A stretch of DNA of 64,000 bases from Brachypterus glaber (GCA_958510825.1 OY294049.1:8742001-8806000); one strand, 5' to 3'. Shown: positions 1 through 10,959, numbered from the stretch's first letter. Program-made: numbers and translations. The notes: generated by a model from the sequence alone, not told the origin.

Positions 1-270
1 ATTATAAATGTGGAAGTAACTCTGTGTGTTTGTGTATTTGTTACCTTTGGCAAGGAGATAGATTGCATCCTGAGAAAGCACACAGGCTACTTTTTGTCTA
101 GAAAAAAAAATGAAGGGGGTGAAATAGGAATGAAAGTTTGTATGGGAACCCATCATTTCTCGAGGGATATAAAAATTCATATTTAGGTTTTTGGTAAGAA
201 ATAAAGAATAACGTGTTTCAGCGTTTTTGAAAAATCATCCCTCAAGAGAGTTAAATAGGGCATGATTTTG
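1..270. other. Left edge, no gene seen
   Basis: AT-rich sequence with no coding signal or recognisable repeat. Confidence 0.4.
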
Positions 271-273
271 ATA

Positions 274-343
274 GGGAGAGGGAGAGGGAGAGGGAGAGGG
301 AGAGGGAGAGGGAGAGGGAGAGGGAGAGGGAGAGGGAGAGGGA
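274..343. repeat. (GGGAGA)n microsatellite
   Basis: About 11.7 uninterrupted copies of the hexamer GGGAGA. The Pro-Leu and Gly-Arg dipeptide open frames across it are translations of the microsatellite, not genes. The purine-only strand could form unusual DNA structure. Confidence 0.95.
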
Positions 344-344
344 G

Positions 345-727
345 GTCCTTAGGATATAACATGAATTTGGAAAGTAAAAAAATCAACGCAGACGAAGTCG
401 CGGGTAGCGACTATAAATTATTTTTTTGTTCTCCTCTATGTATGTAGATATTCTATGGCAATAACAATACTTTATTATGATAAGATTAGAACAACTTTAT
501 TTAAATAATTACATGAATTTATTTATCATAAATATATTTAAAAAATTATTAACAATGGCGTACCCATCGACAATATTTTTAAATTAAATTAAAAATATAT
601 ATATTAGATAAAGCTATTATGAACTAGAACTCCTGAGATACTTATAACATGGTGAAATTATTATTTTACCATTCAAAAACCAATTATTTAATGTAGTTAT
701 ATAATTACAAATATATATATATATATA
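345..727. other. AT-rich intergenic DNA
   Basis: No coding signal. It ends in a short (TA)n run that is also the insertion context of the next element. Confidence 0.4.
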
Positions 728-927
728 GTGGGGGCTTTCATATATCAGGGCTTTTAATAATTTTGTAATTACAAAAATATATATATATATATATATATAT
801 AAAATTGGAAAAACTTGTAAAAAAAGATATAATTTTAATTGTCAATTTTTTTACAAGTTTTATCAATTTTATGTATATTTTTGTAATTACATAATTATTA
901 AAAGCCCTGATATATGGAAGCCCCCAC
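728..927. mobile_element. 200-bp palindromic MITE
   Basis: Both ends read GTGGGGGCTT inward and are followed by about 50 bp of near-identical inverted sequence. The centre holds a (TA)n run and a small AT stem. Both ends are flanked by TATA, fitting a TA target site, so a non-autonomous Tc1/mariner-type element is likely. No coding capacity. Confidence 0.75.
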
Positions 928-1067
928 TATAAGGGGCAAGACGTTGGCGTTTTAAAAATACTGCGTATTTGTGTTCTTCAAAGCAAGATAAATACTCATA
1001 ATTTGATAAGAAGAAATGTGTCAATTATATTTATAACATCCTCAAAAAAAATATAATAACCTTTAAC

Positions 1068-1205
1068 TTGATAATAACAGCCATATAAAAAAAGGTCAAA
1101 AACTCTTTCGGAGACCATTTTATTCCTATGTATTCGCTAAAATATATAGCAATACAATGGTCTCTGAAAAAGTTGTTGAACTTTTTTTTTGTGTGGCTGG
1201 GTTAT
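1068..1205. mobile_element. ~140-bp palindromic MITE
   Basis: The left arm (ATAACAGCCATATAAAA...) and the right arm (reverse complement AACCCAGCCACACAAAA...) pair over about 50 bp around a short centre with the inverted words GGAGACCATT and AATGGTCTCT. Non-coding. Confidence 0.6.
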
Positions 1206-1353
1206 TAATATGATTAAGGTTAACCAAAAAAATAAATTGAACACACCATACCGTACTTGTCAAAAGTTAGCCACCTCCATTTTTTACTTTTGAACTGCTT
1301 AAGTAAGATATCTATCTAAATTTTGGACCACATAATAGTACATTATGATGCAA

Positions 1354-1451
1354 GGACGAGAAATAATGTTTCTCGGTCGCATGCGGAGATTGTGAATCTA
1401 GGCGTGAGCCGAGATTCACAACCGCGTAAGACCGAGGTATATTTCTCGTCC
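1354..1451. repeat. Structured hairpin with GC-rich tip
   Basis: Arms begin GGACGAGAAATA and end in the complementary TATTTCTCGTCC. Internal helices TTCTCGGTC and GTGAATCTAGG pair with GACCGAG and CCGAGATTCAC, leaving a TGAG-like loop. The tip is much richer in GC than the surroundings. It resembles the hairpins at 17.8, 39.5, 42.3, 46.1 and 47.7 kb. Confidence 0.7.
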
Positions 1452-1652
1452 GTGTCTCATACGCTATTTTTTATTCTCTTGTAAACATACTTTTAACAAA
1501 AAAAGGTAGAATAATAAGTAAAATTAGCTTTAATTTGGTTATGTCAGTCAGGGGACAAGGGAAGATATTTTTTAAATAAAAAGGTGGTCGTGTGATACTT
1601 TATATTAAAGCTTATTATTATATTATACATAGCGCCTGCGCTAGAATAGTAA

Positions 1653-2818
1653 TACAGGGTGTTCCGTGAGGAAAGGGAAATATTTACAGGATGTGTTCTA
1701 GAGGTCAAAATAAGAAAAAAAGTTCCCATAAACATACGTCCCAAAACCAATCGTAAGGGAGCTACGCCCCTTCAAAAGGAGTTCCAAAAATTTGATTTTT
1801 AATTAATAACTTAGGAACCCTTTTTGTTATAGCAAAAAAGTTTTGCATTTGATCTATTCTGAATAAGGCCTATCAGCCAATGGTATTTGCATGCAGTTGC
1901 TTAAACCAGGGGCGTGCGAAATGAGGGGTCTTATCACTTTTTTGCCCCAAACTTTTTTCTGTTTATTTTTTTGTGGGTTTATTATTAGAATAGTATTCTT
2001 CAGGTAAAAATACATTAAAAAGGTTCTCTTGTGCAATACTTTAGGATAACCGTTTTCGAGAAAAATACAATTGAAGGTAAAATTACAAGTTTCGGGAACC
2101 AAAAATTAAACACTAAAATGTTAAAAACCAAAATTTCAATTGTGTAGAGTTACTGTACACCAAAAACTAAGAAAAAAAGTTTTCATGCACGAAATTCCAA
2201 AAATCAATGCTAAGGGAGTTACGGTCTCCAAAATTTTAAAGAGTCATGGTACCTTTAAAATCTATTTTTGGACCTACATGTATAAAAACTTTTTTTCTTA
2301 GCTTTTGATGTAGAATCACCCTGCATTATTGAAATTTTGATCTTTAACATTTCAGTGTTTAATTTATGGTTCTAGGAAGGTGTAATTTTGCCTTTAATTG
2401 TATTTTTCTCGAAATCGGTTAATCCTATGGTATTACAACAAGAGTACCTTTTTTATGTTTTTTTACCTTGGTAATACTATTCTAAAAATAAATCTACGAA
2501 AAAGTTAAGCAGAAAAAATTTTGGGGCAAAAAAGTGGTAAGCCCCCCCCGTTATGTACGCCCCTGGTTGATATAACTACATGCATACACCATTGGCTGAT
2601 ATGCCTTATAAAGCATAGATCACTCGCTAAACCTCGGTGCTATAACACAACGGGTTACTAAGTTATTAATAAAAAATCGAAATTTTGGAACCCCTTTTGA
2701 AGGGGCGTAGCTCCCTTACGAGTCGTTTTTGAACTATGTTCATGGGAACTTTTTTGCTTATTTTGAACTCTAGAAAACATCCATTAAATATTTCCCTTTC
2801 CTCACGGAACACCCTGTA
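1653..2818. mobile_element. Foldback element, 1.17 kb (family A)
   Basis: The two halves are reverse complements around a centre near 2238. The ends read TACAGGGTGTTCCG and CGGAACACCCTGTA. Matching internal landmarks include GTAAGGGAGCTACGCCCC against GGGGCGTAGCTCCCTTAC, and the GGGGCGTGCGAAAT block near 1910 against its degenerate inverse near 2565. Non-coding. Partial relatives occur at 5.3, 12.1, 17.0, 46.9-48.5, 57.6-58.5 and 60.0 kb. Confidence 0.8.
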
Positions 2819-2824
2819 TACGGT

Positions 2825-3400
2825 AGTTTCGACTTTTCAACAAAAAATCAAAAATCCTCCTAGACAAAAAATTCTTGGATATAAATTCGTTTTATGAAAA
2901 AATACAAACTCTTTTTTTTTTCAAATGTCTGTCTGTTTGTCCGTTTGATGTCACGATTTTTGTGAAAACGATAACTCAAGAACGAATAATCCGATCTACT
3001 TGAAATTTCCAGAAAAATTCAAGTTCTAAGAGGGGAGGGTCCCTGTTGTTTTGAAAAGTTATCCCCTGAAAAATAAAAAAGTTAAACTTAAAAAAAATGA
3101 AAAAGCTGAAAGAAAATTGCGATTAAGATAACTTTTTCAGAAAAAAATACTTTTATTATAAGGATCAATTTTTAATTTTTCGTTTTTCGCAAATAGAAAA
3201 TTTAATAATCTTTTTTTAACTTTTTTTTTTTAATTTTATTTTCAGTAATTTTTCGTTTTTCAAAAAAGTTCTTTTTTTTATTATATTTTTTGAAAATTAT
3301 TTTTTTAAAAGTTTTTGGGAAATGCAATATACTTTATTTAGTGTAAATAAAATATAATGAAATGCATAGCATTATAATATTACATACCTTTACGCCTGTT
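2825..3400 (+). repeat. Unclassified dispersed repeat (family B)
   Basis: Starts near TCAAAAATCCTCCTAGAC, runs through a degenerate GTCTGTCTGTTTGTCC stretch and the block TGTCACGATTTTTGTGAAA plus ATAACTCAAGAACGAATAA, then a T-rich tail. The same modules in the same order recur at 7.4, 26.8, 44.5-45.4 and 49.1 kb. No protein-coding capacity. Class unknown. Confidence 0.7.
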
Positions 3401-3855
3401 TCTTTGCAAGGGTTGTATTTAGATTTTTTTACTAAAAAATGCAATTTTCTTAGTTTTTTTTTTGATTTTTTTATTTATATTATTAAAAATTAGTTTAACC
3501 GTATAAATAACTTTTTTTCATCATGAAATTAATGATAAATAAAAAATTATGATTTTTTTAAGCAATTTTTTTTCAACATAAAAAATATATAAACAAGTAA
3601 AAAATAGATCGCAAAATAGAGAATATTACGGAATATTATGAATCTTAAAATGTTGATCACGCGATCCCCCTTTCCATAAAAAATCTTGCCCCCGACTCCA
3701 TTATGAGCCCTTAAAATATCAAATATATACAAAATAATTATTTAGGTTATGTAGTGCACATTTGAAGTAAATATCTTAAGCCATTCAAAAGTTAAAGTGG
3801 GGGCGAATTTTTGATACGCACGGTATGATAATTGCGTAATCCTTTTGTAATATAT
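3401..3855. other. AT-rich DNA and a repeat end
   Basis: Bases 3690-3835 match the segments at 7205-7330 and 20095-20195 (the TTAAGCCATTCAAAAGTTAAA block followed by a GTATCAAAA-type end). They are relics of one inverted-repeat element. No gene. Confidence 0.45.
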
Positions 3856-5061
3856 TTAAATCCAATTCCTTTTAGCAAACTCCCTGATTGTTAAAATCAA
3901 CTTATCTTTCTGCTTTTGTGAGAAAGGTCTTTTTGTCAGCATATCTTCTTCCTTTAAATCAGTCATATCTGCCATTGCATCTTCCTTTGGTGCAAGAATA
4001 GGACATACCATAATAAGGCAGTGGCTAAACTCTGTTTTTGCGGCAATTTTGAGCTCGTTTTGATAATTTTCCAAAGTAAATGCAGATACATCACATTTTA
4101 ATTCTTTAAGATTTCCGTAAAATATTTCATAATAATATCTAAAAAGATCATCTGAATGTGTTTCAACAACTTTATTGTTAACACTTGAAAAAATGTAAAA
4201 TATGACATCGTAACAGTGAGAAGAATACTGAGGGGTTTGGAAATCTATAAACTTATTTTTAACGGCTCTATTTCCATCAAATTTTAAAAGATTATTATTG
4301 ACCCATAAGTCACCGTGAACAATGGTCGAAAAAGGTTCTGTTTTTTCCAATTTACTAAGGAAATTTTTCTTAAAGTTTTTAAGAACTCTCTCTGTAAGAT
4401 ACGATTCTGTTGGACATTCTTGCAAAAGTTCTTCAACTTGTTCTCGTAAAATTTGAACAAAAGCATCAGGTTGTTCCTCAAAAACAAAACTTCTATCTAA
4501 AAATGTTTTGATATATTTTAGAAATATTTCTGGTTGTAATAATTTAAGTGCTATGGCAGTAGCATGCAAATTAGCTAAATCTTTAAGCACCAGCTTAGCT
4601 GTTTCATAACTTACGCCTTCATACCGATTATCGTTTCTAAAATCTTTTAAATTTTCTAAAAGTAACACTGCATCTTCGTCAACGACATTAGAACCATTTA
4701 GGTTTAGCCTTGCACCATATAACTTAGGGAAATAATCAGCTACGTCTTTAATTCCTTGTAACTCTTGAAACTTTCTTAAAGTTGGAAATACAGTCTGATA
4801 GAATCCGATTTCACAAACCACACTATGTTGGATATTAAAGGCTTTTCGTAGAAACTCACTGTCCGGTATTAGTTTTGCTACAGCATCGATGCATTCTGGT
4901 TTCATGGTTGTAGTATTTTCCAAATTAATTTTTACACTTAAGATAATACTTCCATAATTTTCACCTGGTCCAGTTAAGCTTTCGGTTTCATAACTAATAA
5001 ATTTTTGCTCCGGGGTAAGATGGTCTTTAATCAGTTCATAAAATGATTTAATTTCCCTCAT
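3856..5061 (-). CDS. Ecdysteroid kinase-like (EcKL/CHK) protein 1
   Basis: A 401-residue single-exon protein of the EcKL family (EcKinase/CHK kinase-like fold). Family members are small-molecule kinases. The founding enzyme phosphorylates ecdysteroids at C22, and others are linked to detoxification, so the substrate here cannot be told. Visible motifs are a Gly-rich PGENYGS near residue 35, VAKLIPD with the likely ATP-binding Lys, the catalytic loop HGDLWVNN at 249-256, and IDFQ with the metal-binding Asp at 273. Length fits the family's usual 400-450. There is no signal peptide or membrane segment, so it is probably cytosolic. The ATG at 5061 is preferred: the frame extends to a TTG at 5070 but lacks an upstream ATG. 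The closest relative in the window is the protein at 9172-10368, which aligns without large gaps. No frameshift or missing motif was seen. Confidence 0.92.
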   Translation of the reverse strand: MREIKSFYELIKDHLTPEQKFISYETESLTGPGENYGSIILSVKINLENTTTMKPECIDAVAKLIPDSEFLRKAFNIQHSVVCEIGFYQTVFPTLRKFQELQGIKDVADYFPKLYGARLNLNGSNVVDEDAVLLLENLKDFRNDNRYEGVSYETAKLVLKDLANLHATAIALKLLQPEIFLKYIKTFLDRSFVFEEQPDAFVQILREQVEELLQECPTESYLTERVLKNFKKNFLSKLEKTEPFSTIVHGDLWVNNNLLKFDGNRAVKNKFIDFQTPQYSSHCYDVIFYIFSSVNNKVVETHSDDLFRYYYEIFYGNLKELKCDVSAFTLENYQNELKIAAKTEFSHCLIMVCPILAPKEDAMADMTDLKEEDMLTKRPFSQKQKDKLILTIREFAKRNWI

Positions 5062-5192
5062 ATTAATCAATTTTTAATACAATATTACTTTTTTATGTTT
5101 CTAAATCACTTGTTGTATAAAACTACGGTAACTAATGACTGAATCTATTTGGCAATAGTTTTAATGCTCCAAGGATAATAGTGTAGATTGTA

Positions 5193-5200
5193 TTTATAAT
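5193..5200 (-). promoter_or_regulatory. Possible TATA box upstream of EcKL 1
   Basis: On the minus strand this reads TATAAATA, 132 bp before the ATG. An arthropod-initiator-like TCAGT lies at 5139-5143, too far away for the usual 25-30 bp spacing. AT-rich DNA makes chance matches likely. Confidence 0.2.
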
Positions 5201-5255
5201 AAATGTACAATAATAATTTAAGAGTACAGGCGATAATAATATAAGTATTATATAC

Positions 5256-5755
5256 AGGGTGTCCCGTAAGTCGACGATCAAACAAAAAGGGTTGGAGGAG
5301 GTAATTTCTATTCAAAATAATCATAATATAATATATTATATGTTATTATTCAATTATTGATGGTTTAAAAGTTACGACCCTTTAAAATTATACTAAAAAT
5401 AAGGTTTTTAATTGATAACTCTGGTGCCCTTTTAGATAGAGCGACAAGGTTTTGCATGTGAACTAATCTTAATAAGGCCTATCTTTATAAGTTATTTTCA
5501 TGTACTTATTTAAAACAGGGGCGTGCGAAACGGGGGAGGGGCTCATCAGTTCTTTGCCCCAAACTTTTTTCTGTGTAACTTTTTGTATTTTTATTATTGG
5601 CACGTGATTCCTCAAGTCAAAATACATAAAAAAGATATTCTTGTGCTAATACTGTAGGATTAACTGTTTTCGAGAAAACTTTATTTGAAAGCGAAAATCC
5701 ACGTTTCGAGGACGAAAAATTGAATACTAAAATGTTGAAAACCAAAATTTCAATA
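5256..5755 (+). repeat. Half copy of foldback family A
   Basis: Starts TACAGGGTGTCCCGTA and follows the left half of the 1653-2818 element through GGGGCGTGCGAAAC and TTGCCCCAAACTTTTTTCTG. It stops near 5750, where unrelated AT-rich sequence begins. The inverted right half is missing. Confidence 0.7.
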
Positions 5756-6036
5756 AAATCTTTTATTAATTCCTTTCTTGCTGTACAAGAAACCACTGAT
5801 ACAACTTTTTCAACTTTTCAAAATTTTGACTTTCTTAAAGTTTGTTTTTTACTTGGATTTAAAGCATTAACATTTCAAGAATTTTATCTTTTTTTTTTAT
5901 AATAACAAATTGTTAAATTTGCTACCTCATACTTTTTAGATAAAAAAGTAGTAACAGTTATGCCATTCCTATGTTCCTTAATAATTTTCGATTTAGACCC
6001 TTTTGATTAGTTTAACCCATTTTCTACTAATAAGCG

Positions 6037-6262
6037 AAGGGTAAACCGCTGACAAAATTTTGTACACCTAGATTCCTTTTAGGAGGACATCTTCAAGATT
6101 TCCTCCATATTACCTCCAAAGATCACCTCGAGTTTCCAAGATTTCTTTCGATAAGAAGGAAATATTTAAAGATCTCCTTCAGATTACCTCGTAACCTTTA
6201 AAGATTTGCTCCAGATTACCTCCAATTTGTACACCGGAATTCCTCTGCGGTTTACCCCTCGT
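6037..6262. mobile_element. ~225-bp palindrome with internal repeats
   Basis: Ends are AGGGTAAACCGC and GCGGTTTACCCCTC. TTGTACACC occurs near both ends. The interior carries several degenerate copies of AGATTACCTCCA in tandem. No coding capacity. Confidence 0.55.
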
Positions 6263-6796
6263 TTGGACTTTTTCTGTCCACAAAACCGAATAGTTCACAT
6301 AAACCCATGCTCACATTATCGAGCTGTATATACATATAAATTTCCAACTGCATTCTGAACACGATTCTTCTTTTTGCTTTACCATTTTAAAAATTTTCAA
6401 AATTTCGGAAAGCCTTGTATTTTTTTGACTCGTTTACAAAAAGTCCGATAGATTTAAAAGTTACAGGAAAATCAAGTTACTCGAGCATCAATTTTCAAAA
6501 TATTTAAAATTGGAGTATTGAACATGCGACTACTTCTAAATTTTCATAAAAATTTAATAAGCCATCATTTGATTTTTTATGTTCACAATGATTTATATAT
6601 AAAAATAAAGTGTAATAAAATATATAAAAAAATCATATAGGTTTTATGTAGGATTTGGTTTGTATGTTTTTTCCGGGTGATCATAATTTTCTTATAATCA
6701 TTTATTTGTACTAACTATCTATTATATTCGAATATATAATCTTATTTTCTTAGTCAGATAAATAGTAAAATATGTTTCTATTTAATGAAACCATTA

Positions 6797-7133
6797 TATG
6801 GTAACCAAATGGTTGGTTGCGTCAGTAAATATTTGGTTGCGTATACATGGTGATTTATAAGCTCGTTTGCAAACTTGGGCAGCGTAGATTATATTTCATG
6901 AAGAAATGTTCATATAAACATAGGCCCTATCTTTCTTCGTTCAGAAGTAATAGCGTTTTTAAAATTTTTAAGTTGAAAAACAATTTTTTACAGGTGATAG
7001 TTTAAAATGCTAGTTACTAAATTTTGTTTTGTTAAATCATGGCTATAGAAAAAAAAAACGTAGCTTGTAAACGAGCTTATAAATCACCCTGTATACGCAA
7101 CCAAATATTTATTGACGCAACGAACTATTTGGA
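6797..7133. mobile_element. MITE nested in the centre of a palindrome
   Basis: The outer arms CCAAATGGTTGGTTGCGTCA and the inverse at 7094-7133 both reach the word AATATTTGGTTGCGTA. The palindrome is split at its axis by a ~250-bp element (about 6844-7093). That element's ends read TACATGGTGATTTATAAGC and the inverse of TACAGGGTGATTTATAAGC, with TA at both junctions. Confidence 0.7.
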
Positions 7134-7357
7134 CTTATAAACAAACTCCCCTTTTCAATTAAAAAAATATCGCCCTATGCCCCCTGCCCACATTTTAAGA
7201 GATGAAAATATCAAATATAAGCTAAAAGATAGTTTAAGTTGTCTTATTTAAGAGTTCTAAATTTGAAGTCGATATCTCAACTCGTTCAAAAGTTAAAAGG
7301 GGGGGGTGACTTTTGGACCGCACTGTATATACTCAATGAGTATTACTCATTATAACA

Positions 7358-7640
7358 CAGCGCCTGCGCTAGAATAATATTATAAGGTAGTTCCAAATAT
7401 TCAAAATTTTTCAAAAATCCTCATGGACAATTTTGGATACAAATTTGTTCCATGAAAAAATAAGAAATTTTCGTTTTTTTTTGTCCGTCTGTCCGTCTGT
7501 CTGTCTTTCTGTCCGTCTGTCTGATGTCACGATATTTGTAGATACGATAATCAAGAACGAATAATCCGATCGGCTTGAAATTTTCAGGAAGTATTATTTT
7601 TACATTTGAGAGCAAAAAAATCGATCCATCTAAAAAATTG
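7358..7640 (+). repeat. Family B repeat with (GTCT)n-like tract
   Basis: Opens with the signature GCGCCTGCGCTAGAATAATA, then the CTCATGGACAA and CCATGAAAAAATAAG blocks, a GTCCGTCTGTCTGTCT tract, and GATGTCACGATATTTG. The Arg-Gln-Thr-Asp-rich open frames on the minus strand are translations of this tract. Confidence 0.7.
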
Positions 7641-8545
7641 CCATTTTTTAAATTCAAATATTTCAAAAACTACTTAATGGATTTGAATGATTCTTTTTTT
7701 TTTTGAACCATTAGCTTTCTCTTCTTTTATGTTTATTTAAAATTATCAAAAAAAGATTTTTTGTATTAACAGCAACAAAAAATGTACAACTATGTTTTTT
7801 GCCCCATTTTCTAGAAGTTGCATGGTACGCCACTTCAACTGTTTATCAAATTGGTAAAGTCTCTCTTACTGTCGCAGTTATTATGAATATTTATTTTTTA
7901 TTTTTTCAAAGCTGCCATTTTTTCAGTTAACTCAAAAAGTACTACATGAATTTGATTAATGTTGTGATTTACATTTTAAGCCTAACCGTGTTACGTTTTT
8001 CTTCATACAAGTTTATCAAAAACATAAATTTTGTTTAATAAACTTGAGCAGAGGAGAAATAGGGTTACTCCATCCGGCGGCGGTTCTGCGAAATCACCAC
8101 TGAGCCACCGTCATACTGCAACAGAAAGTTGTCCCGGGATAAAGAAACTAAGACTTATGCTTCAAATAAAAAACAACAATTCTATTGATTTAGTACTTTT
8201 TGACTTGACTGAAAAAGTTACAACTTTCAGGAAAATCCTGACAGAAGTAAAAATATAAAAAAATAAAAAAATATATTAATTAAAACTGCGTAAATAAGCG
8301 AGACTTTTTGATAAACAGTTGTTGTGGCGTACCATGCAACTTCTGGAAAATGGGGAAAAAAACACAGTTATACATTTTTTGTTGCTGTTAATATAAAAAT
8401 ACTCTTTAAATTATTCTAAATAAAAACAAAGGCAGAGAAAGTTTAAGCTTCAAAACAAAAAAAAAGAATCAGTAAAATCCATTAAATAGTTTTCAAAATA
8501 TTTGAATTTAAAAAATGTAAAATTTTTAGGCGATTTTTTTGCTCT
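7640..8545. mobile_element. Foldback related to the long-TIR Tc1 element
   Basis: Left arm 7640-7860 and right arm 8300-8545 are inverted copies. Landmarks are TTGCATGGTACGCCAC against GTGGCGTACCATGCAA, and CAGTTGAAGTGG-like words next to TTTGATAAACAG. Arm sequence resembles the TIRs of the 27.69-33.23 kb transposon, for example the 'too few bases apart' pairing of a T-rich tract with an antisense-like start AGTTTTGGAG versus AGTTTTCAAAA. The less AT-rich centre (8040-8180) gives a short frame with VTPSGGGSAKSPLS, which could be a scrambled Tc1 transposase N-terminal linker. That last point is weak. Confidence 0.6.
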
Positions 8546-8589
8546 CAAATGTATTATTATTATTATTATTATTTTTATTAGTATGAGGG

Positions 8590-8925
8590 GAAGATCCCTA
8601 CTGCTTTTGAAAGTAATCCCCCAAAATCAAAAAAATTATGGGGGTTACACTTTTAAAAATACTGAAAAAAACTGAAAGAAAATTCTGATTAATCTAGCTT
8701 CTTTAGGAAAAATTACTTTTATTATAAGGATCAATTCTACCAATTTTGAAAGTAATCTATCCCAAAAAAAAGTTATGGGGGGGGTTAAACTTTGAAATAA
8801 GCTGAAAGAAAATTTCGATTAACTTTTTCCGAAAAAATACTTTTATTATAAGGATCAATTCTACCAATTTTAAAAGTAATCCCCCAAAAACAAAAAAAAG
8901 TTATAGGGGGTTAACTTAAAATTTC
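8590..8925 (+). repeat. ~150-bp tandem units at a family B tail
   Basis: The block AAGGATCAATTCTACCAATT followed by AGTAATC and a C/A-rich word, GTTATGGGG, and CTGAAAGAAAATT recurs two to three times with a spacing of roughly 140-150 bp. This is local duplication of the family B 3' part. Non-coding. Confidence 0.65.
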
Positions 8926-9171
8926 GAATAAATAAATAAATTTAAATTTAATTTAATTTAAAAGCTCTTTTTTGCAAAACAAAACTAAAAAAAATTAAAA
9001 ATATTTTTTTTTTATTTATTTTTTTTTTAATTATTTTTTTTAATGTTTCGTTTTTCAAAAATGATCTTTTTTTTTAATTGTTAAAATACGGCTTTCCTAA
9101 AGGATTAATGAGATAAAGTAGCTCTACAGAAAAATCTGATTATGGATAATGGTAACTATATTTACAATTTT

Positions 9172-10368
9172 TCATATCCAGTTTTTCTGACTAAAATGTT
9201 TGATTAAAAGTAAAAGTTTATCTTTATGTTTCTGACTTAAATCATACTCCTTGCTTAAGTCATCAATAGTAATATCCTTTAATTCTTTAACATCCGAATC
9301 TTCAACAAAAATTGGATGAAACATATTTATTAAATGGTTATATTCTTCGTGAGCTGCTGATTTCAGTTCTTCCTCGTAGTCATCATAAGCAAATTGATCA
9401 ATATTGCAGTTCAGATTTTTTAAGCACTCAACAAATTTGTTGTAATAGAATTTTAAAAGTTTATCTAAACTCTTATCTATCACGTGGTTCTGTATACTTG
9501 AAAAAATAAAAAACAAAACATCATGAGTGCCAGGTAAATATCTACAAATTTGAAAATCGATCATTTTAGCTTCAACTTTTTCACTAAATTTTAACATAAT
9601 GTTGTTCACCCAAAAATCCCCATGTACGATGGTACTAAACGGTTCTCTTGGTTCTCCATTTGGAATTGTTTTTTTAATTAATTTCGTTGCTCTATCTAAA
9701 AGATGTAAATAGTTACCATTTTCTTGAATAACTGTACGAACTTCTTGAGCGTTAGCTTTGAAAACTTCATCGCCAAAATTTTCATACAATAGGCAACCAT
9801 CTAAAAACGGTTTAACCTTTGTTTTAAATACAACCGGTTGTTGTATTTTTAAAGCAATCCCAGTAGCATGTAATTTAGCAAGATTATTTAAAATAACCAA
9901 TGAGGTATCGTAGTCAAAGCCCTCTGTTCTCGATACAGTCGTAAAATTATTAATTTTTAAATTTTCTAGAATCATTACACCATCTTCGTTCACTTTTTCA
10001 CTGTTGTTTAAATTTAATCTTCCACCAAAAAATTCGGGAAAACATTTTTCAATTTCTTTAATTCCATGTTGGTTTTCAAATTTCACTAACGTAGGTACTA
10101 TCGTTCGATAAAATTCTATTTCGTTTTTAAATGAAACTTGTGTGTTAAAAACTTGTTGTAAAAGTTCGTTATCAGGAATTAATTTCGCGACAGTAAAAAG
10201 TTTTTCTTCCTGATCTGCAGTGCTGTTTTCTATCACTATATCCACTTTCAGCAGTACACTTCCGTAATTTTCTCCGGGAGCCGTAAGTCTTGATATTTCG
10301 CAAGATTTATATTTTTTATTATTTTTAATGGAACCTTTAATAACATCAGACAGTTTTTGTATGTTCAT
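9172..10368 (-). CDS. Ecdysteroid kinase-like (EcKL/CHK) protein 2
   Basis: A 398-residue single-exon paralogue of the protein at 3856-5061. Motifs in order are APGENYGS near residue 34, VAKLIPD, FYRTIVPTL, the catalytic loop HGDFWVNN with His at 249 (same number as in the paralogue), and IDFQ with Asp at 271. The family transfers phosphate to small hydroxylated substrates such as ecdysteroids, but the substrate here is unknown. No signal peptide or membrane helix is visible. The ATG at 10368 is chosen: the frame extends upstream only to a TTG at 10383. By eye the pair is roughly 40-45% identical, so the duplication is old although both frames are intact. Each gene is flanked by repeats, with no shared promoter. 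Confidence 0.92.
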   Translation of the reverse strand: MNIQKLSDVIKGSIKNNKKYKSCEISRLTAPGENYGSVLLKVDIVIENSTADQEEKLFTVAKLIPDNELLQQVFNTQVSFKNEIEFYRTIVPTLVKFENQHGIKEIEKCFPEFFGGRLNLNNSEKVNEDGVMILENLKINNFTTVSRTEGFDYDTSLVILNNLAKLHATGIALKIQQPVVFKTKVKPFLDGCLLYENFGDEVFKANAQEVRTVIQENGNYLHLLDRATKLIKKTIPNGEPREPFSTIVHGDFWVNNIMLKFSEKVEAKMIDFQICRYLPGTHDVLFFIFSSIQNHVIDKSLDKLLKFYYNKFVECLKNLNCNIDQFAYDDYEEELKSAAHEEYNHLINMFHPIFVEDSDVKELKDITIDDLSKEYDLSQKHKDKLLLLIKHFSQKNWI

Positions 10369-10411
10369 TTTTACAAGAAACAATTAATGCTAATACTTAA
10401 ACACAGGTACA

Positions 10412-10419
10412 ACATTTAT
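10412..10419 (-). promoter_or_regulatory. Possible TATA box of EcKL 2
   Basis: TATAAATG on the minus strand, 44 bp upstream of the ATG at 10368. The spacing would put transcription start about 15-20 bp before the ATG, giving a very short leader. Plausible, but such words are common in this AT-rich DNA. Confidence 0.3.
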
Positions 10420-10959
10420 AGTGAATGTAATTATAAAATTTAATTGAATTAGTGGGGGGATAGTTCAAGCCAGAGACGGACGGTCATAAAAATTAACGAA
10501 AATTAACATAAATAAATACTTAAACATGAGTAGAATATTCGGACAAATTTTATATGGACAGTTTTTAACGTTACAAAACTTTTAAAAAATCTGTCCTTCC
10601 GTCCACCCGTCCATCCATGTGACACGAGAAGAAGGACCCTATTGTTTTTAAAATAATTATTTTTAAAAATAAAAAAAGTTATAGAAGGCGCATCTTTTTA
10701 AAAATAAAAGGAAGAGACCGATAAACTTCAGTTTGTATAATATTATAATAATATTATGATTGATAAAAACATTCATACTCATTTTGAAAAAATCCATTAA
10801 AAAGAAAAAAGGTTAATGGTAGCGCCACTTAAAATAATATATAAAAACACTGCTGCCAACAAAATAATATTTTCCCATGTAGGTTCATTAATTTTTTTTT
10901 GGAAATAAAGTTTTTCAAAAAAATTTACAATTTGCTTTAAGTTTCTTTTTTCAAAAAAC

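Noticed and set aside
183..447. Pro-Leu and Gly-Arg dipeptide open frames
   Set aside because: Translations of the (GGGAGA)n microsatellite on both strands.
1653..2818. Naming the CAGGGTGTTCC-ended elements as a specific transposon superfamily
   Set aside because: Ends and a possible TA flank are visible, but no transposase is linked, so class assignment would be a guess.
7421..7666. RQTDRKTDRRTDGQKK-type frame
   Set aside because: Translation of the GTCT-like tract in a family B repeat.
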